A stretch of 64,000 nt of DNA from Natronorubrum daqingense. Lineage in GTDB: Archaea > Halobacteriota > Halobacteria > Halobacteriales > Natrialbaceae. The notes beneath the pieces are model-generated. The model made no database searches. It was not told the origin of the DNA and worked only from the letters and a program-made list of their open reading frames with translations. Location: assembly GCF_001971705.1 (NCBI RefSeq), contig NZ_CP019327.1, positions 1,116,001 through 1,180,000 of the forward strand. Reading direction: 5' to 3'. The position numbers and the translations under genes were made by a program. The first letter of the stretch is position 1. Every line of letters begins with the position of its first letter. Of this stretch, positions 44,599-53,998 are shown piece by piece.

Positions 44599-45441
44599 AT
44601 GATCGACGAGGAGACGCCCGTACTCGACAATCACCTCCACCTCGATCCGGACAACCACCGCGGCATCGACGCGGTTCGAGACTTCGCTCGAGTCGGTGGG
44701 ACACACTTGCTCGTCGTCAACAAACCCTCCTGGCACCTCGGCGTCGAGGCTGAGACTGGCGAGGACTTCAGGGAGGTCTTCGAGCGGACGATCGAGGTCG
44801 TCGACGAAGCCGACGAGGAACTCGAGGGGCGAGCCTGGCCCGTGCTTGGCGTCCATCCCGGACTCGTGTCGCGACTCGTCGACGAACGCGGGTTCACACC
44901 CGAGGACGCGCGCGACCTGATGCGAGCCGGAATCGACGCGGCGGCCGAGTACGTCGAGTCGGGCGACGCACTGGCGCTGAAATCGGGCCGACCGCATTAC
45001 GAGGTCGACGACGCCGTTTGGGAGGCCTCGAACGCCGTCATGCGTCACGCGTTCGAACGCGGGGCCGACCTCGAGTGTGCCGTCCAACTCCACGCGGAAG
45101 CGAGCGAGGAGATGACCGAGGTCGCGGAGTGGGCCGAGGACGCGGGCCTCTCGCGACACAAGGTCGTCAAACACTACGCGGGCGGCCGACTCGAGGGGCC
45201 GATTCCGAGCGTGATGTGCGACAAAGGTCGACTCGAAACGGCCGTCGAACGCGGCGAACCGTTTTTGATGGAGACCGACTACATCGACGACCCGGACCGG
45301 CCAGGGGCCGTACTGGGGCCAAAGACCGTCCCCCGACGGGTTGCGTGGTTGCTCGAGAACGGTCACGCCGAAGCGGTCCGGAATGCCCACGTCGAAACTC
45401 CGGATCTCGTCTACGGAATTGACACGGAAGGAACCCTCTAA
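44599..45441 (+). CDS. TatD-related metal-dependent hydrolase
   Basis: A 280-residue TIM-barrel amidohydrolase-like protein. Metal ligands are suggested by DNHLHLD (HxH) near the N-terminus, VLGVHPGLV, the central QLHAEASEEM and KVVKHYAGG, and the late Asp in METDYIDDP. This is the archaeal variant of the TatD family; DNase activity is shown for bacterial relatives only. Same direction as the NYN gene, 76 bases downstream. Confidence 0.85.
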   Translation: MIDEETPVLDNHLHLDPDNHRGIDAVRDFARVGGTHLLVVNKPSWHLGVEAETGEDFREVFERTIEVVDEADEELEGRAWPVLGVHPGLVSRLVDERGFTPEDARDLMRAGIDAAAEYVESGDALALKSGRPHYEVDDAVWEASNAVMRHAFERGADLECAVQLHAEASEEMTEVAEWAEDAGLSRHKVVKHYAGGRLEGPIPSVMCDKGRLETAVERGEPFLMETDYIDDPDRPGAVLGPKTVPRRVAWLLENGHAEAVRNAHVETPDLVYGIDTEGTL

Positions 45442-45524
45442 CGACACAGAACGGGCGATAACGGTTCGTTCGGATTACCGTACAGTAGAGAAAGGCATTT
45501 CAAGCGGCCGGTGTAGGTGTCTGT

Positions 45525-46106
45525 ATGAGCAATCCCCCGACCGAGTTCTACTCGGAGGAACGTTGGCAAAACTGGATCAGCCGCATCAAAGACGAAGAGA
45601 TCGATCCGGAAGACGAGTCGTCGGCGCGGCTCCTGTTAAATCTACAGGACGACACGGCGATCGCGATCGCGAAGATCGTCGCCGCCTACGACGACGGGGA
45701 CCTCGAGGAAGAGGCCGCACTCGAGGAGATCGCCGATGTCCGCGAGATCGTTCTCGGCGAGGTCGACATCGAGGACGAGGAGAAACTGATCCTCGTCGAC
45801 GGCGTCCAGACGAGTCTCGTCTGCGTGTTCTTCGCCGCGGAGGAGTACATCGCTGGCGGCCCACCGGAAGACGGTAGCGTCGGCGACTACCTCGGCGCTG
45901 CGGCGGACGCGGAAGCGGAGGAGGAACTCGACGCCGCCCTCGGCTACGCCGCACAGGCCGGCACCCTCATCATCGACGGCGAGGAACTCGACATGGGCGT
46001 CGCAGAGGACCTCGAGTACGGCCTCGTTACCGAGTGGGTCAACGGACTCGACAGCCTCCAGAGCGCGATGAGCGATCCAGAAGTCGTCGAAGAAGAAGAC
46101 GAGTAA
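45525..46106 (+). CDS. DUF2150-family protein
   Basis: A 193-residue acidic soluble protein conserved in haloarchaea and relatives, function unknown. The family pattern is seen in FYSEERWQNWISRIKDEEI, DTAIAIAKIVAAYDDGDL and LVDGVQTSLVCVFFAAEEYI, with mainly helical structure predicted. C-terminus is Glu-rich. Follows the TatD-like gene by 83 bases. Confidence 0.85.
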   Translation: MSNPPTEFYSEERWQNWISRIKDEEIDPEDESSARLLLNLQDDTAIAIAKIVAAYDDGDLEEEAALEEIADVREIVLGEVDIEDEEKLILVDGVQTSLVCVFFAAEEYIAGGPPEDGSVGDYLGAAADAEAEEELDAALGYAAQAGTLIIDGEELDMGVAEDLEYGLVTEWVNGLDSLQSAMSDPEVVEEEDE

Positions 46107-46463
46107 TCCCGACTAGTCCTCCCGCGATAGGTCGTCGTTCGTGGCGTTTTCGTCACTGGTACCGACCCGATACTCTCAGGCCGAGCAGCGTAGAGTGATT
46201 TTCAGCAGTTCGGCGGTCACCCGTTCCGCGTCGGGAGGTTTACCTCGACGACTCGAGTGTAACGCGTCCAAACAGTCACGAGCTTGTGATAGTGGCAATA
46301 CGGTCCTCGTCTTCCGGCGAACGTGATGTCGCCGCGTTCACCACCGAGTTGTCGCGATCCGTCCTCGAGTCGCGGAATGCGTCGTCTCGTTGCGATTCGG
46401 GCCGATCGCGCGTCGTCGCGAGCCGTCGCAGTTTCCGTCAGACGTTTCCGCTCCCCCAAAGCG
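46107..46463. other. 357-base region without a recognised gene
   Basis: Between DUF2150 and the PAPS-reductase-family gene. Short open frames here are Arg-rich or Ser-rich and lack the acidic composition of haloarchaeal proteins, so none is accepted. It contains upstream sequence for the palindromic promoter at 46464-46489. Confidence 0.5.
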
Positions 46464-46489
46464 TTTAAATGAGGTAATTATATCTCATT
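46464..46489 (+). promoter_or_regulatory. Promoter with 22-base imperfect palindrome (candidate operator)
   Basis: TTTAAA (46464-46469) is centred about 30 bases before the ATG at 46497. Overlapping its end are arms AATGAGGTA (46468-46476) and TATCTCATT (46481-46489), complementary at 8 of 9 positions around the spacer ATTA. A dimeric regulator bound there would block transcription initiation. Confidence 0.55.
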
Positions 46490-46496
46490 ACACAGC

Positions 46497-47468
46497 ATGA
46501 CGGAGAACTTCCCCGACTACGTCGACGTGGATTACGACGACGGCGATGGCGAAGATCCGGAGGACTACCCGCACATCCAGGATCGAATCGAGAAGGCGAT
46601 CGAAGTCACTCGCACCGGTCTCGAGGAGTACGAGAACCCGGCGGTCATGTGGACCGGTGGGAAAGACTCGACGCTCACGCTGTACTTCATCAAGGAAGTC
46701 GCCGAGCGTTTCGACCTCGAGGTGCCGCCGGCGGTGTTCATCGACCACTACCAGCACTTCGACGAGATTCACGACTTCGTCGACCACTGGGCGACGGAGT
46801 GGGATCTCGAGGTCATCTACGCCCGAAACGAGAACGTCGGCGAGTACGTCGACGAACGCGGCCTCGAACCTGGCGACGAAATCGATATCTCGGAACTCTC
46901 CGAGCACAATCGACACCACGTTCGAGAGATCCTCGAGTACGAAGAAGAGACCTTCCCGTTCCTCCTCGACACCTACGTCGGCAACCACCTGTTGAAGACG
47001 GTCGCCCTCAACGACGCACTCGAGGAATACGACATCGACGGCGTCATCAGCGGTGTCCGCTGGGACGAACAGGAAGCCCGCGCCGACGAGACGTTCTTCT
47101 CGCCGCGTCACGATCCGGAGATTTACCCGCCACACGACCGCATTCAGCCCATCCTGCAGTTCGACGAGGCTGCGGTCTGGGAGGCCTTCTGGAACTTCGT
47201 CGTGCCGGACACGGTCGAGAACTTCCCCGAGGACGGCTACGTCCCCGAAAGCGACGAGGACCTACCGGAGGGCGTCGATCAGGACGATATCCCGATCTCG
47301 CCGAAGTACTTCGCCGGCTTCCGCTCGCTCGGCAGCGAGGTTTCGACGGAGAAGTCGGAAGAAGAGCCCGCCTGGTTGCAGGACCTCGAAGGAACCACCG
47401 AGCGTGCCGGGCGCGCTCAGGACAAAGAGGACCTGATGGAGCGCCTGCGCGACCTCGGCTACATGTGA
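46497..47468 (+). CDS. PAPS reductase-family (PP-loop) enzyme
   Basis: A 323-residue PP-loop ATP pyrophosphatase. The nucleotide motif WTGGKDST lies at residues 52-59; further family stretches are VPPAVFIDHYQHFDEIHDF, GVISGVRWDEQEARADETFFSPRHDPEIYPPHDRIQPIL and WEAFWNFVVPD. It resembles CysD/CysH-type enzymes of sulfur assimilation (sulfate adenylyltransferase small subunit or PAPS reductase) but lacks the Cys near the C-terminus of CysH, so reductase activity is doubtful. Stand-alone; likely controlled by the palindrome in its promoter. Confidence 0.8.
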   Translation: MTENFPDYVDVDYDDGDGEDPEDYPHIQDRIEKAIEVTRTGLEEYENPAVMWTGGKDSTLTLYFIKEVAERFDLEVPPAVFIDHYQHFDEIHDFVDHWATEWDLEVIYARNENVGEYVDERGLEPGDEIDISELSEHNRHHVREILEYEEETFPFLLDTYVGNHLLKTVALNDALEEYDIDGVISGVRWDEQEARADETFFSPRHDPEIYPPHDRIQPILQFDEAAVWEAFWNFVVPDTVENFPEDGYVPESDEDLPEGVDQDDIPISPKYFAGFRSLGSEVSTEKSEEEPAWLQDLEGTTERAGRAQDKEDLMERLRDLGYM

Positions 47469-47607
47469 GTGGACTCGAGTGATCGCACCCGAGTGAACCG
47501 GAACGAGGTGTCGGATTTCTCCGTCCACCTCACGTCGTCTACAGTCGTTACTGGCGAGTAGTGCCGTTCGAACCGCACTGACAGCAGTGTCAGATTCTCG
47601 AACGCGC

Positions 47608-47799
47608 TCAGTTCGTCGCGCGATACTCGCCGAATTTCACGCCGATCCCCAGCATGATCGCGCCGAATGCGATCATCGACGGGGCGACCATCATCAACAC
47701 GTCGTCGGTCTGCATCATGTCGGTCGCGATCATTCCGCCGACGCCGAGTGCGATGATGGCGACGAACGCAATTCCTGTCGTGAGTTCGTTGAACTCCAT
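47608..47799 (-). CDS. Two-helix small membrane protein
   Basis: A 63-residue protein MEFNELTTGIAFVAIIALGVGGMIATDMMQ... with two helices (about 7-25 and 36-55) rich in Met, Ala and Gly. Start at 47799 is chosen because the upstream extension is polar and unlike a membrane protein. Function unknown; similar short proteins are common in haloarchaea. Confidence 0.65.
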   Translation of the reverse strand: MEFNELTTGIAFVAIIALGVGGMIATDMMQTDDVLMMVAPSMIAFGAIMLGIGVKFGEYRATN

Positions 47800-47880
47800 A
47801 CGAAACTGTTGGAAATCGGTCGCCAAAGGATGTCGGAAATCGGTCGTCCGTTTGCGACCGTTCACAATGCGAGTACGTCC

Positions 47881-48630
47881 TTACCGGGACGGGCGAACCA
47901 GATTCGCCAGTGCGATGACGATACCGAGAAACCACCCCAGCGGGAACGAGATGCCGACCCACATCGCGGCGTAGGCGGCCCCCTCGAGTTGGTAGTTCGC
48001 GCGCAGGTACTCGTTCAGGTCGCCAATGTAGAGGACGTTATCGAGCGCCCAGACCGCGAAGTCGTAACTGGGTTCGAGGATGACGCCCTCGAGCGACGGC
48101 GTGACGAGTGCGGCGACGACCGGTGGCAAGAACAGCGCGGTCATCGCGAACGGGTAGGCGAGCAACACCGAGGTAAGTCGCCCGCCGAACTTCGAGGTGA
48201 TCGCGGCGAGCGCCGTCGAGACGGTCGCGACGCTGCTCGCGGCCGCGATGGCGATGACGGCTTCGGTCGGGAGCCGAAGGTGGGCGATAACTGTCAGGGT
48301 TCCCCAGACGACGACGGCCATGGCCGTGACGCCGACGATGCCCAGACGGGTCCGGGTCGAGTCGAGTTTCGCCGCGTAGAAGCGGGTTGCGAGTCCGATG
48401 ACGGTGAGGGGATACAAGAGGAGTAAGCCGAGGAATCCGAGCGAACTCCAGGTGTGGTAACCGATTCGCTGCGGGAGGGTGTCGGGCTTCCACTTCCCCA
48501 TGACGGAGTGACCGCGGCCACGCTGGCGTGGAAAGACGAGTTCCATCCACGCACCGTGTAACCGCTGAACGTCGGTCCTGATCGCACCGACGACCCCACC
48601 ACCGCCACGTTGTCGTGAGCGGGCGGACAT
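47881..48630 (-). CDS. Polytopic membrane protein of unknown function
   Basis: A 249-residue protein. After a basic, glycine-rich N-terminus (first 60 residues) there are about five helices: 66-84, 97-117, 124-144, 155-177 and 225-245. A long polar loop (EGVILEPSYDFAVWALDNVLYIGDLNEYLRANYQLEG) precedes the last helix. No family recognised. It lies upstream of the small membrane protein on the same strand. Confidence 0.7.
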   Translation of the reverse strand: MSARSRQRGGGGVVGAIRTDVQRLHGAWMELVFPRQRGRGHSVMGKWKPDTLPQRIGYHTWSSLGFLGLLLLYPLTVIGLATRFYAAKLDSTRTRLGIVGVTAMAVVVWGTLTVIAHLRLPTEAVIAIAAASSVATVSTALAAITSKFGGRLTSVLLAYPFAMTALFLPPVVAALVTPSLEGVILEPSYDFAVWALDNVLYIGDLNEYLRANYQLEGAAYAAMWVGISFPLGWFLGIVIALANLVRPSR

Positions 48631-48748
48631 ACGCGAGCCAAAAAGCCGTGATACCGTAAACTTTCCTGCTTTTCACGAACTCGAGTATGTTACTCGTACT
48701 GATACATAAGGGCGGACGAAGAGCGGGGAGGCACAGAACGCGAATCGG

Positions 48749-49606
48749 TCAGTTCCAGGGTCCAAAGTCCGGATCGACCTGCCGAGCGGTCTCCTCGATC
48801 GAATCGATTCGATCGATATCCTCTCGATCTAACTCGAGTGACAACGACGCCCAATTGTCACGAATGTGGTCTTCGCTCGTCGCTTTCGGAATCGATGTCA
48901 CGCCCTTCTCGCGCAACCAGGCGAGGCTGACCTGTGCTTCGCTGACGCCGTGTTTTTCGGCGACTGCCTGTAGTTCTGGCTGGGAGAACACCTCACCGCG
49001 GGCGATAGGCGAGTACGCGACGACGTCGACGTCGTAATCCGCACAGGTCTCGCGGAGTTCCGGCTGTTGAAGCAACGGGTGTAGTTCGACCTGATTCGCC
49101 AGAATCGGTGCGTCACAGACGTCGACGGCGACCTCGAGTTGCTCGGGCAAGAAGTTGCTGACGCCGACGTTCTCGATCAGCCCTTCGTCGTAGAGTTCGG
49201 AGAACGCGGCGAGCGTTTCTTCGGCGTCGTACGTCCGGGCCGGCCAGTGGACGTACAGGAGGTCGAGTGCGTCGACGCCGAGTCGGTCGATGCTCGCTCG
49301 AGCGGTCTCGAGGACGTCGTCGTAGGCGAGATTCGAGATCCACACTTTGGTGGCGAGGAAGACGTCGTCGCGGTCGACGTCGGCCGCTTCGATGCCGTCG
49401 CCGACGGACTCCTCGTTGTCGTAGGCCTGTGCGGTATCGATGTGGCGATACCCGGTCTCGAGTGCGGTTGTGACGCTTTCGACGCATTGCGTCGGGTCGT
49501 CGTGTTGCCAGGTGCCAAAGCCGAGCATCGGCATGCCGCCGCTCGTAGTCGGACAACATTCTGGTGTAACAGCATCGGCATCGTTCGTTCCCATGAGCGA
49601 AGACAT
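48749..49606 (-). CDS. Aldo/keto reductase
   Basis: A 285-residue NADPH-dependent oxidoreductase of the AKR TIM-barrel family. The catalytic tetrad is visible: Asp and Tyr in HIDTAQAYDNEESVG, Lys in LATKVWISN and His in LLYVHWPA. The cofactor-binding end SIPKATSEDHIRDN is intact. Length matches AKR5-type 2,5-diketogluconate reductase relatives. Start at 49606; a second Met four residues later is possible. Stand-alone gene. Confidence 0.92.
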   Translation of the reverse strand: MSSLMGTNDADAVTPECCPTTSGGMPMLGFGTWQHDDPTQCVESVTTALETGYRHIDTAQAYDNEESVGDGIEAADVDRDDVFLATKVWISNLAYDDVLETARASIDRLGVDALDLLYVHWPARTYDAEETLAAFSELYDEGLIENVGVSNFLPEQLEVAVDVCDAPILANQVELHPLLQQPELRETCADYDVDVVAYSPIARGEVFSQPELQAVAEKHGVSEAQVSLAWLREKGVTSIPKATSEDHIRDNWASLSLELDREDIDRIDSIEETARQVDPDFGPWN

Positions 49607-49687
49607 GGCCGTCGGGTGAAAATGGGTTGGGGTTGCGGCGAGGGTGTTGTTCGGGTGAGAACGGTCACTCGGAGGGATCCATCGAAT

Positions 49688-51112
49688 CTACTCGTAGAGA
49701 TGGTCCCACGGTCGTTCGCGCTCGAGTGCTCGGCTCGCGGCCAGGACGGTCTCGTCTTCGAATCGCCCGCCCGCAAGTTGGAGGCCGACGGGGTGTGAAT
49801 CTGCGCTCAGGCCGGCGGGTGCCGCGGCGACGGGGTGACCGGTCCAGTTGAACGGCCACGTGAGCGGCCACTCCCAGGCGCTCGAGGCGAGGTCCTCGCG
49901 CAGGCCCACGTCGGCGCGCGAGAGCGTCGGCGTGAGGAGCACGTCGTACTCCGCGAGCACGTCCTGAACCGCGTCGTAGAACTCCGTTCGGACGATTCCG
50001 GAGCGAGCGAGTTCCGTGGGACCGTACTTCTCGCCGATGTGGACCATCGCGAGGAAGCTGTCCGAAACCTCGTCGGGGTGCTCTCGCACGTCGATGCCGT
50101 GGGCTTCCTCGAGCACCGTCGCGGTCTCGAGAATCGAGGTCATGTACGTCGCCATCGTCGCCTCCTGAAGCTCCTCGAGCGTGGAGCCGTGATCGACGGT
50201 GATCTCTTCGACCGTCGCGCCCGCGGCTTCGAACGCGCCGAGTGCGTCCTCGACGACCGCCCGGACCTCCTCCGTGACCGGAAACACGTCGAGGTCCGGG
50301 CTGTAGGCGATCCGGCAGTCGTCGATCGAGTCCTCGAGCGCTCCCAGTGGGTCGATGTCGACGGGGACGCTCGAGGGGTCCGCGGGGTGGGAGCCGGCCA
50401 TCGCCTCGAGCATGAGCGCGGCGTCCTCGACCGTCCGGGCCATCGGCCCTTTCGTGACGTGTTGAGTTTTCCGGCCGAACGCGGTCGGTCGCCCGTCGTC
50501 CGGGACGAGTCCGAACGTCGGCTTGATCGCGTAGACGCCACAGGCCGCGGCGGGAATTCGAAGCGACCCGCCGGCGTCGCTCCCGGTCGCGAGCGAGGTC
50601 ATGCCAGCGGCGAGCGCCGCCGCCGAGCCGCCGGAGGAGCCGCCGGCGTTGAGGTCGGTGTCGATCGGCGACGCCGTCGGGCCGATCAGCCCGTTGTCGG
50701 TCGTCCCCTTGTGCCCGAACTCGGGCGTGTTCGTCGTGCCGATGACGATCGCCCCCGCGTTCTCGAGTCGCTCGACGATCGCCGACGTTTCGCTCGCGAC
50801 GTTTTCGGAAAAGAGCGGCGAACCGGACGTGTGGCGAACGCCTTCCTTGAGCGCGCCGAGGTCCTTCAACGCGAGGGGCACGCCGTGGAGCGGACCGACG
50901 TGGTCGCCTCGCTCGAGCGCCCGGTCGGCTTCGGCGGCAGCCTCGCGAGCGTCGTCCGCACAGACGGTCACGAAGGCGTTGAGCTCGTCGTCCAGACGCT
51001 CGATCTGCTCGAGGTGGGCCTCGACGGCGTCGCTCGCGGTTACGTCGCCCGTTCTGATTCGGTTCGCGAGTTCGCTCGCGGAGAGCCGTGTGAGTGCAGT
51101 CTCGAGTGACAT
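49688..51112 (-). CDS. Amidase-signature hydrolase (GatA-like family)
   Basis: A 474-residue amidase. The Ser-cisSer-Lys triad residues are present: Lys83 in ALKDLG, the GGSSGGSAA loop (Ser159/160) and Ser183 in GSDAGGSLRIPAA. It could hydrolyse small amides; the glutamine-channel features of GatA are not obvious and no gatB/C genes are adjacent, so it is more likely a free amidase. Same strand as the acyl-CoA dehydrogenase upstream (119-base gap). Confidence 0.9.
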   Translation of the reverse strand: MSLETALTRLSASELANRIRTGDVTASDAVEAHLEQIERLDDELNAFVTVCADDAREAAAEADRALERGDHVGPLHGVPLALKDLGALKEGVRHTSGSPLFSENVASETSAIVERLENAGAIVIGTTNTPEFGHKGTTDNGLIGPTASPIDTDLNAGGSSGGSAAALAAGMTSLATGSDAGGSLRIPAAACGVYAIKPTFGLVPDDGRPTAFGRKTQHVTKGPMARTVEDAALMLEAMAGSHPADPSSVPVDIDPLGALEDSIDDCRIAYSPDLDVFPVTEEVRAVVEDALGAFEAAGATVEEITVDHGSTLEELQEATMATYMTSILETATVLEEAHGIDVREHPDEVSDSFLAMVHIGEKYGPTELARSGIVRTEFYDAVQDVLAEYDVLLTPTLSRADVGLREDLASSAWEWPLTWPFNWTGHPVAAAPAGLSADSHPVGLQLAGGRFEDETVLAASRALERERPWDHLYE

Positions 51113-51231
51113 ACCACGAAGGTTGCACGGAACGTGTGTTATAGGTTAGCAAGTACGTAGCGAACTGCCACTTCTCCGGAAGCGTCCGAAACCCAGGAGA
51201 GACGGCGACAACTGGTGTGTTCGCAGACACG

Positions 51232-52521
51232 TCAATCGTGGTCCGGCCCCTCTGTTCGAGTCCGCCCGTCGAGCCACGGGAGCCCCTCGAGTTCGTTGCC
51301 GACGTAGGAGCCGTCGAACTCCTCGTCCTCGAGGACGCGATAGGCGTCGTGCTGGACGACGCTCTTCATCACTTCGGAGGCGCCGCCGAGGAATCGGCCG
51401 GCGCGGACGTCCCGCTGGATGCGCTCGATGGGATACGACGTGGTCGTGCCGATTCCACCGACGAGTTGGATGCAGGTATCCGCAATCTCGTGAGCGAGGT
51501 CGTTCCCGTACCACTTCGCCATCGCGCCTTCCATTCGACCGGCGGAAATCCCTCGCTCGTCCAGTATTCTGGCCGCTCGAGTGTTGAGGAGGTACGCCGC
51601 GTCGAGTTTCGTCGCCATCTCCGCGACCGAGTGGTTGACGGCCTGATAGCGCGACGTGGGGCGCTCGTTGACCACCCGATTCTCGGTGTAGTTCGCGGCG
51701 ATTTCGAGCGCGCGTTGGCTCGCCCCGAGGCAGTACCGGGCGACGGTCAGGTGCTCGAGGTTCAACTCGTCGGTGATATACGACCACGCGGCTCCCTCTT
51801 CGCCCACGAGGTTTTCCTCGGGAACGCGGACGTCGTCGAACTCCATCCACGCCGCCGCGGTCCCTCTGAAGCCGTGCCAGTCCGACTGCGACTCGAGGAA
51901 CTCGATCCCGTGGGCGTCGCCGTCGACGACGAGCAGCGAGACGCCCTCACGGTCCCCGTCGGCCCCGCTCGTTCGACACGGCAGGAAGTAGAAGTCGCCG
52001 TAGCGAGCGAAGTCGATGAATCGCTTTTGACCGTTTACCACCCACTCGTCGCCGTCTTTGTCGGCGGTCGTCTCGAGATGTGCGAGGTCGGTTCCGCTCG
52101 AGGGTTCCGTATAGGCTTGCGAGACGATCAACTCGCCCTCGAGCATCGGTGCGAGGTACGTCTCCGTGAGGTGGTCGTTGCCGTGTTCGTACAGCGTCCG
52201 GCCCACGTGCTGGGTGAGCGACGTCTGGCAGGCGTGGACGATCGTCCCGCAGTAGCCGATCGCCTGCTCGGCGAGTACGGTCTCCACGACGGTGCCGCCC
52301 GCTCCGTTGTACTCCTCGGGAACGGTGATTCCAGCGAAGTCGTGAGAGCCCATCCGACTGACGTATTCCTCCCAGTCCGCCCGCGATTCCTCGTTTCGAT
52401 CGAGTTCCTGGAAGTGTTCCGCGTCGAGTTGGTCGACGAAGACCTCTTGCTCGAGGGTTTCGATGCACGCAGAGAGGAACTCCTGTTCTGCCGAGGTCAA
52501 ACTGGTATCTTCTCCGATCAT
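51232..52521 (-). CDS. Acyl-CoA dehydrogenase
   Basis: An FAD enzyme that introduces the 2,3-double bond in acyl-CoA. The 429-residue protein has SQAYTEPSSGTDLAHLETTADKDGDEWVVNGQKRFID (FAD/substrate region), FRGTAAAWMEFDDVRVPEENLVGEEGAAW and the C-terminal TCIQLVGGIGTTTSYPIERIQRDVRAGRFLGGASEVMKSVV, typical of the family, although the usual catalytic Glu context is diverged. N-terminus is acidic and helical. It may serve fatty-acid or branched-chain catabolism together with acyl-CoA synthetases such as that at 3.9-5.4 kb. Confidence 0.9.
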   Translation of the reverse strand: MIGEDTSLTSAEQEFLSACIETLEQEVFVDQLDAEHFQELDRNEESRADWEEYVSRMGSHDFAGITVPEEYNGAGGTVVETVLAEQAIGYCGTIVHACQTSLTQHVGRTLYEHGNDHLTETYLAPMLEGELIVSQAYTEPSSGTDLAHLETTADKDGDEWVVNGQKRFIDFARYGDFYFLPCRTSGADGDREGVSLLVVDGDAHGIEFLESQSDWHGFRGTAAAWMEFDDVRVPEENLVGEEGAAWSYITDELNLEHLTVARYCLGASQRALEIAANYTENRVVNERPTSRYQAVNHSVAEMATKLDAAYLLNTRAARILDERGISAGRMEGAMAKWYGNDLAHEIADTCIQLVGGIGTTTSYPIERIQRDVRAGRFLGGASEVMKSVVQHDAYRVLEDEEFDGSYVGNELEGLPWLDGRTRTEGPDHD

Positions 52522-52621
52522 GCGTATGGCTATCAGTCACAAGGTCAACTCGTATAAAGCTACGAACCGATCTGTCGCTTTCACGGTTCGATCCGACCGC
52601 CACACCAGTGATACCAGTCGG

Positions 52622-53998
52622 TTAGTACTTCGGCTCCGCACCCGTGATGTCGTAGACCTGATCCATGACGGCGTCGCGCTCGGCCTGCCAGGCGTCGAAG
52701 TGTTCGGGGCCGTCCGGGTAGCTATCGTAGACGTCTTTGAGCGTGCCGGCCGATTTCTGGACCTTGTAGAGATCGTAGAGCGTGTCCCAGTGGCCGACGG
52801 TCTTGACGAGCGTCTTGAGCTTCAGGCCGATGCTCATCTCGGCAGTTCCCTTCTTGCCGATAGTATCGACGAGTTGCTGGCCGGGGAGGACGGTGATGAC
52901 CGAGATCAGGTCGTCGAGGTCTCGCGCGGTACCGAAGATGTTGTAGAGGTCCATCGCCGCGAAGCGCTTCCCGAAGTCGGTCTGGACGCGGTGGTTGTAC
53001 TCCCAGAGTGCGCCTTCGCTCACGTCACCGTTCGAAATCGCTTCCGTTGCAACCTTCGCGGCCCAGTGGCCCGCCTTCGCAGCGCCGGGAATGCCGCCGC
53101 CGGTACAGGGATTGACGTGTCCAGCAGCGTCACCGACGGCGACGTAGCCGGGGTGGACGGCGGAATCTAACGGCCGTCGGGTCGGCAACGCCGCGCCGAG
53201 TTTGTTCTTGACCGTCGCGCCCTGGAACTCGTCGCGGTTGGCGATGTCGTCTTTGAGCACGTCGACGAGTTCCATGGGCTCCTGACTCATTTGGAAGCCG
53301 AGTCCGGCGTTGATTTCCGTCGAAGAGCGCGGGAAGTACCAGAGGTAGCCGAGTTCGGCCGTCGGCTTGAAGACGAGCGCGTCGTCCCACTCGACCGGTT
53401 CGGGCACCTCGAGGACCTCGCGGTAGGCCGAACAGAACTGTGAGTAGTTGACGTTCGTGTCGAACGACGAGCGAGCGAGGTCAGCTTTGTCCTGCAACAC
53501 GGAGAGGGCACCGGCGGCGTCGACGACGACGTCGGCTTCGTACTCGATGACCTCGTCGTCTCGGATAGCCGTGACACCCTCTACCTGTCCGTTCGGCTGG
53601 ATAACGTCGTTGACGACGGTATTGTAGTGGATGTCGACGCCCGCGCGGTCGGTCTCCTCGAGCAACACCTGTCCGTACCGATATCGGTCGACGACGGCAC
53701 CCGACCGGTCGAAGGGAATATCGAGGTGTTCGTCGGTCTGTGGGTTCTCGAAGACGGCGCGCGTGATGCCTTCGTTAGTGAACGACTCGGCTCTGAGTCG
53801 GTCGCGGTCGACGACGTCGGGGAACGTACTCTTGCCCTTGATGCCGTCGCCACAGGCGATGTGGCCGCCGTCGTCCTCGCTTTTTCGCTCGAGTAAGACG
53901 ACGTCGAGGCCCTCGCGGGCGGCGGTCGATGCTGCGAAGCACCCACCCGTGCCGCCGCCGACGACGACCATGTCGGACGTCCTGGTCTTCGATGCCAT
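52622..53998 (-). CDS. Geranylgeranyl reductase-family flavoprotein
   Basis: A 458-residue FAD-dependent reductase of the archaeal lipid or quinone type, which saturates the double bonds of geranylgeranyl chains. FAD-binding motifs are VVVGGGTGGCFAAS, the GHIACGDGIKGKS loop with a Cys typical of geranylgeranyl reductases, and GYVAVGDAAGHVNPCTGGGIPGAAKAG. In haloarchaea paralogues act on membrane lipids or menaquinone; the substrate here is inferred. It has its own promoter 101 bases upstream of the acyl-CoA dehydrogenase start. Confidence 0.88.
   Translation of the reverse strand: MASKTRTSDMVVVGGGTGGCFAASTAAREGLDVVLLERKSEDDGGHIACGDGIKGKSTFPDVVDRDRLRAESFTNEGITRAVFENPQTDEHLDIPFDRSGAVVDRYRYGQVLLEETDRAGVDIHYNTVVNDVIQPNGQVEGVTAIRDDEVIEYEADVVVDAAGALSVLQDKADLARSSFDTNVNYSQFCSAYREVLEVPEPVEWDDALVFKPTAELGYLWYFPRSSTEINAGLGFQMSQEPMELVDVLKDDIANRDEFQGATVKNKLGAALPTRRPLDSAVHPGYVAVGDAAGHVNPCTGGGIPGAAKAGHWAAKVATEAISNGDVSEGALWEYNHRVQTDFGKRFAAMDLYNIFGTARDLDDLISVITVLPGQQLVDTIGKKGTAEMSIGLKLKTLVKTVGHWDTLYDLYKVQKSAGTLKDVYDSYPDGPEHFDAWQAERDAVMDQVYDITGAEPKY

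Noticed and set aside
46217-46459. An 80-codon frame on the minus strand upstream of the PAPS-reductase-family gene
   Set aside because: Strongly basic and Arg-rich, unlike haloarchaeal proteins, and it overlaps the promoter region.
49688-51112. Amidase as the GatA subunit of tRNA amidotransferase
   Set aside because: The triad fits, but gatB/gatC are absent nearby and the sequence does not show clear GatA-specific features; a general amidase is the safer call.
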